Shown here piece by piece: positions 40,707 through 42,956 of a stretch of DNA of 42,956 bases. The position numbers were made by a program, and so were the translations under genes. Source of the stretch: an uncultured Eggerthellaceae bacterium (GTDB lineage Bacteria > Actinomycetota > Coriobacteriia > Coriobacteriales > Eggerthellaceae); the NCBI GenBank assembly GCA_904420215.1, contig CAJFUR010000021.1, positions 1 to 42,956 on the forward strand, written 5' to 3'. Position 1 is the first letter of the stretch; each line of letters begins with the position of its first letter. A model generated the notes under the pieces. The model ran no database searches, was not told where the DNA came from, and worked only from the letters and a program-made list of their open reading frames with translations.

Positions 40707-40977
40707 TCAAGGATCCACGCGCAGGCGGCATGTCCCTGTTGGCAAGCGCCGTTGCCGGCACAGGCATGCAAGAGGCAACAACCGTCGGTGCGCGGCGCAG
40801 GGCGGGAGGCGACGACCAGCCGACAGGTGACAAGCGGACAGCACGCAGGTGAACAGTAGGCGGCGCGTGGCGAACGACAGGCAGCGACAGGCGGGACACG
40901 CAGAACGCGGGCGTGTTCAAAGGGCGAAACGCCTGGGCACAGATAGGAAGCAACCCTTCTCGACAGGGGAGTGAAAG
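40707..40977. other. dnaA upstream noncoding region
   Basis: Rich in GACAGG / GCGACAGGC repeats. No clear sigma promoter or DnaA box was recognised; no gene supported. Confidence 0.4.
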
Positions 40978-42549
40978 ATGGACGGCGAAAAGCTCAACCA
41001 GATGTGGGCGGACGTATGCGCCCAAGTGAAGAACTACAACAACATAGACCCTTCGCAGATCAACGCTTTCTTCTCCCGCCTGCAACCGCAGGCCATGAGC
41101 GAGGGCTTCCTCATGCTCACCGCCGACAACGACTTCATCAAAACGTGGATAGAACGCCACTACGTGGACTTCATCAAGCAGGCGCTGCTCGATTTGCACC
41201 ATGTTCCCTTCACCGTGGTAATAGAGGTTGACATAACGGCTCCGGGCGCACAAGGCGCGCAACCGGCTGCGGCGGCGCCGAACCAAGCGGGAGAGGACGG
41301 GCGCGCCGCGCTAGGGGACGAGCCTGCCGCATGGGGAGCACAGCCCGCACAGGATCATGCGCCAGCGGGACGGACGGGTGGCGGAGCCGCTGCGGCGGAA
41401 GGGGCACTCCCGCCCGCCGCCTACTCCGCCGCGAGCATCGCCTTGCAGGAGGACAGGGGAGTGCAAGCCGGCGGGCCTTTCGCCGACGCCGAGGGACTTT
41501 CCTCCGCCTTCACGTTCGAAAACTTCGTCATAGGCGACTCCAACCGCATGGCGTACTCCATGGCCGTGGCTGTGGCCGAAATGCCTGGGAAAGCGCATTT
41601 GAATCCCCTGTTCATCTATGGAAAAAGCGGATTGGGGAAAACCCATCTGATGCGTGCCATCCAAAACTATGTGCATGAAACCATGCCCCAGCTGAGCACG
41701 ATCTACGTCGATTCCGCCGAGCTGCTTTCCGACTACATGGAGGCCTCGGCCGCACACGACAAGGAGAAATCCAGCTACCGGAACTTCAAGACCCGCTACG
41801 AGGAAGCCGACGTGCTGCTCATAGACGACGTGCAGTACCTGCAGGGCAAGAAGCAGACGCTCGACATCGTGTTCCAGATATTCAACAAGTTGACCAGCCA
41901 AGGCAAGCAGGTGGTGCTTTCCGCCGACCGCGCGCCGAAGAACATCGACATAGACGAGCGCTACAAGAGCCGCTTCAACTCCGGCGGCACGTTCGACATC
42001 CAGCCGCCGGAAATAGAAACGAAGCTGGGCATCGTGAAAAGTTTCATAGAAGAGTACCGCGAAAACGAGGGGAAGTCCGATTTCTCCATTTCCGAAGACA
42101 TCCAGATGTACATAGCGGAAAGTTCCAGTTCCAACATACGCGAGTTGAAAAGCGCCGTGACGAAGGTGATCTACCAGATGACGTTCTTCAACCGGCCCGA
42201 CCTGAGCCTGGAAGACGTGCGCACACTGCTGGAGAACCACTTTTCGGGCGGGCCTTCGAAGAGGCTCACCATAGCCGACATCCAAAAGGAAGTGGAGGCG
42301 TTCTTCAAGGTGAGCCACGCCGACCTGGTGGGGAAGAAGCGCACGCGCAACATCATCTACGCACGCCAGATCGCCATCTACCTGAGCCGTCAGATGCTCG
42401 ATTTGCCGTTCAACGACATAGGGAAGAAGTTCAACCGCGACCACAGCACGGTCATGTACTCGGTCACGAACGTGGAAGAGAAGATGAAGGAAAGCCGGGA
42501 ACTACAGGAAGAAATAGAAGCCTTGAAGCAGATCATCCGAGAGATCTAG
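40978..42549 (+). CDS. dnaA: Chromosomal replication initiator DnaA
   Basis: A 523-residue AAA+ initiator. Domain I is about 1-88, domain II is an unusually long, low-complexity Ala/Gly/Pro linker (about 89-175), and domain III has Walker A GKSGLGKT (215-222) and Walker B LLIDDVQYLQ near 272-281. Domain IV ends with the DnaA-box reading HTH and the family signature GKKFNRDHSTVMYSVTNVEEKM. The ATG at 40978 has GGGGAG at suitable distance. It is transcribed toward a DnaA box and AT-rich stretch that probably form oriC, the usual arrangement before dnaN. Confidence 0.97.
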   Translation: MDGEKLNQMWADVCAQVKNYNNIDPSQINAFFSRLQPQAMSEGFLMLTADNDFIKTWIERHYVDFIKQALLDLHHVPFTVVIEVDITAPGAQGAQPAAAAPNQAGEDGRAALGDEPAAWGAQPAQDHAPAGRTGGGAAAAEGALPPAAYSAASIALQEDRGVQAGGPFADAEGLSSAFTFENFVIGDSNRMAYSMAVAVAEMPGKAHLNPLFIYGKSGLGKTHLMRAIQNYVHETMPQLSTIYVDSAELLSDYMEASAAHDKEKSSYRNFKTRYEEADVLLIDDVQYLQGKKQTLDIVFQIFNKLTSQGKQVVLSADRAPKNIDIDERYKSRFNSGGTFDIQPPEIETKLGIVKSFIEEYRENEGKSDFSISEDIQMYIAESSSSNIRELKSAVTKVIYQMTFFNRPDLSLEDVRTLLENHFSGGPSKRLTIADIQKEVEAFFKVSHADLVGKKRTRNIIYARQIAIYLSRQMLDLPFNDIGKKFNRDHSTVMYSVTNVEEKMKESRELQEEIEALKQIIREI

Positions 42550-42550
42550 A

Positions 42551-42568
42551 ACGTTCCGCGTGGAACGT
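42551..42568. repeat. 18-bp palindrome ACGTTCCGCGTGGAACGT
   Basis: Perfect palindrome two bases after the dnaA stop; matches parS at 11 of 16 central positions, so it may be a weak ParB site or terminate dnaA. Neither is established. Confidence 0.5.
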
Positions 42569-42840
42569 GACTGCGGCATGGAGACGACAAGGAGACGAAA
42601 GGGAAACGAACAAGAGCGGACGGCGGGCCGACAGCGCGGCGCCCCTGCGGTGCGCACGCAAAGACGTTCGGTGGAAACATGACTGAACAACGGCCGAAAG
42701 GAAGCCGAAAACCACCGAAAGACTTGGGAAAGATAATTTCACCCGACTTTCCTGTGGATGGGAAGCGCACGCGATCCACGCGAGCATATGCATAAGATTT
42801 TCCGCGCCGTCAGGGAAAAGGCGAGTTATCCACATTTCCA
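42569..42840. other. Presumed oriC: DnaA box region downstream of dnaA
   Basis: TTATCCACA, a perfect DnaA box, is at 42826-42834; a weaker inverted one (CCATCCACA, 7 of 9) is at 42753-42761. The position after dnaA and before an AT-rich tract is typical of bacterial origins. No gene is present. Confidence 0.75.
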
Positions 42841-42885
42841 CCGTGCTTATTATTGCTATTATTAAAACCTTAGATATATTAAAGG
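42841..42885. other. AT-rich stretch, candidate DNA unwinding element
   Basis: About 45 bp of A/T-dominated sequence (GCTTATTATTGCTATTATTA, then TAGATATATTAAAGG) directly beyond the DnaA box, in otherwise GC-rich DNA. Suited to strand opening by DnaA. Confidence 0.6.
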
Positions 42886-42956
42886 AAACCCAAACCCAAA
42901 CCCAAACCCAAACCCAAACCCAAACCCAAACCCAAACCCAAACCCAAACCCAAACC
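42886..42956. repeat. (AAACCC)n hexamer array, at least 11.8 units, open at the window end
   Basis: 71 bp of perfect AAACCC repeat starting right after the AT-rich stretch and continuing to the last base. The opposite strand reads GGGTTT, a quadruplex-prone sequence. The array is truncated by the window, so true length and right border are unknown. Confidence 0.95.

Noticed and set aside
42886-42956. Chromosome telomere
   Set aside because: A linear chromosome end immediately beside oriC and dnaA would be unprecedented in this group; a tandem array or contig edge is more likely.
42886-42956. CRISPR array
   Set aside because: Pure hexamer repetition without spacers.

Overview
The window looks like the origin-proximal part of a high-GC actinobacterial chromosome, most likely class Coriobacteriia (Eggerthellaceae-like). 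This is inferred from a GC-rich leading half with strong G/C third-position bias, the dnaA / rpmH-rnpA-yidD-yidC-jag / rsmG / parA-parB cluster, perfect parS sites, and an NRAMP-related magnesium transporter of the type described from Eggerthella lenta. No database search was possible, so the taxon is an inference. No tRNA, rRNA, CRISPR array or insertion sequence was seen.

Layout. 1-1.1 kb: 5' two thirds-or-less of htpG on the minus strand, behind a near-consensus promoter overlapping a CIRCE heat-shock operator. 1.5-3.0 kb: membrane hybrid histidine kinase. 3.0-6.5 kb: long leader with two promoters, then a translationally coupled pair: a PRC-barrel/MgtE-N/CBS protein lacking the MgtE channel, and an NRAMP-fold transporter whose metal-site motifs are of the magnesium (NRMT) type. 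6.6-8.1 kb: Rrf2 regulator and 5-formyltetrahydrofolate cyclo-ligase, divergent, separated by nested inverted repeats. 8.1-13.0 kb (minus): a three-subunit 2-oxoacid:ferredoxin oxidoreductase operon (fused gamma-delta, alpha, beta) followed by an M20 amidohydrolase. 13-16 kb: repeat-rich noncoding DNA and a polysaccharide flippase ending in a 26-bp perfect inverted repeat. 16.1-19.6 kb: a PaaK-type CoA ligase flanked by a complete LysR regulator and a second, stand-alone LysR effector domain without DNA-binding domain. 19.7-28.5 kb (minus): small zinc ribbon protein, then dinG-like exonuclease/helicase, a single-pass coiled-coil membrane protein, and a 1277-residue membrane protein built on a M28 peptidase fold whose metal ligands are lost. 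28.7-31.8 kb: tail-anchored hypothetical protein, D-Ala-D-Ala ligase, rlmN.

31.9-42.9 kb is the origin region. parB, parA and rsmG lie among three perfect parS sites; then come 1.37 kb of lower-GC noncoding DNA containing a 29-unit degenerate 8-bp repeat, the rpmH-rnpA-yidD-yidC-jag operon (minus), a 1-kb noncoding region with G-rich 41-bp repeats and DnaA-box-like sites, a GHKL-ATPase/winged-helix protein, and dnaA. Downstream of dnaA are a perfect DnaA box, an AT-rich stretch, and a (AAACCC)n hexamer array that runs off the end of the window.

The most unusual items are the hexamer array next to the presumed unwinding element, the pseudo-peptidase module, the 8-bp repeat array, the GHKL-winged-helix neighbour of dnaA, and the paired full-length/HTH-less LysR proteins around paaK.
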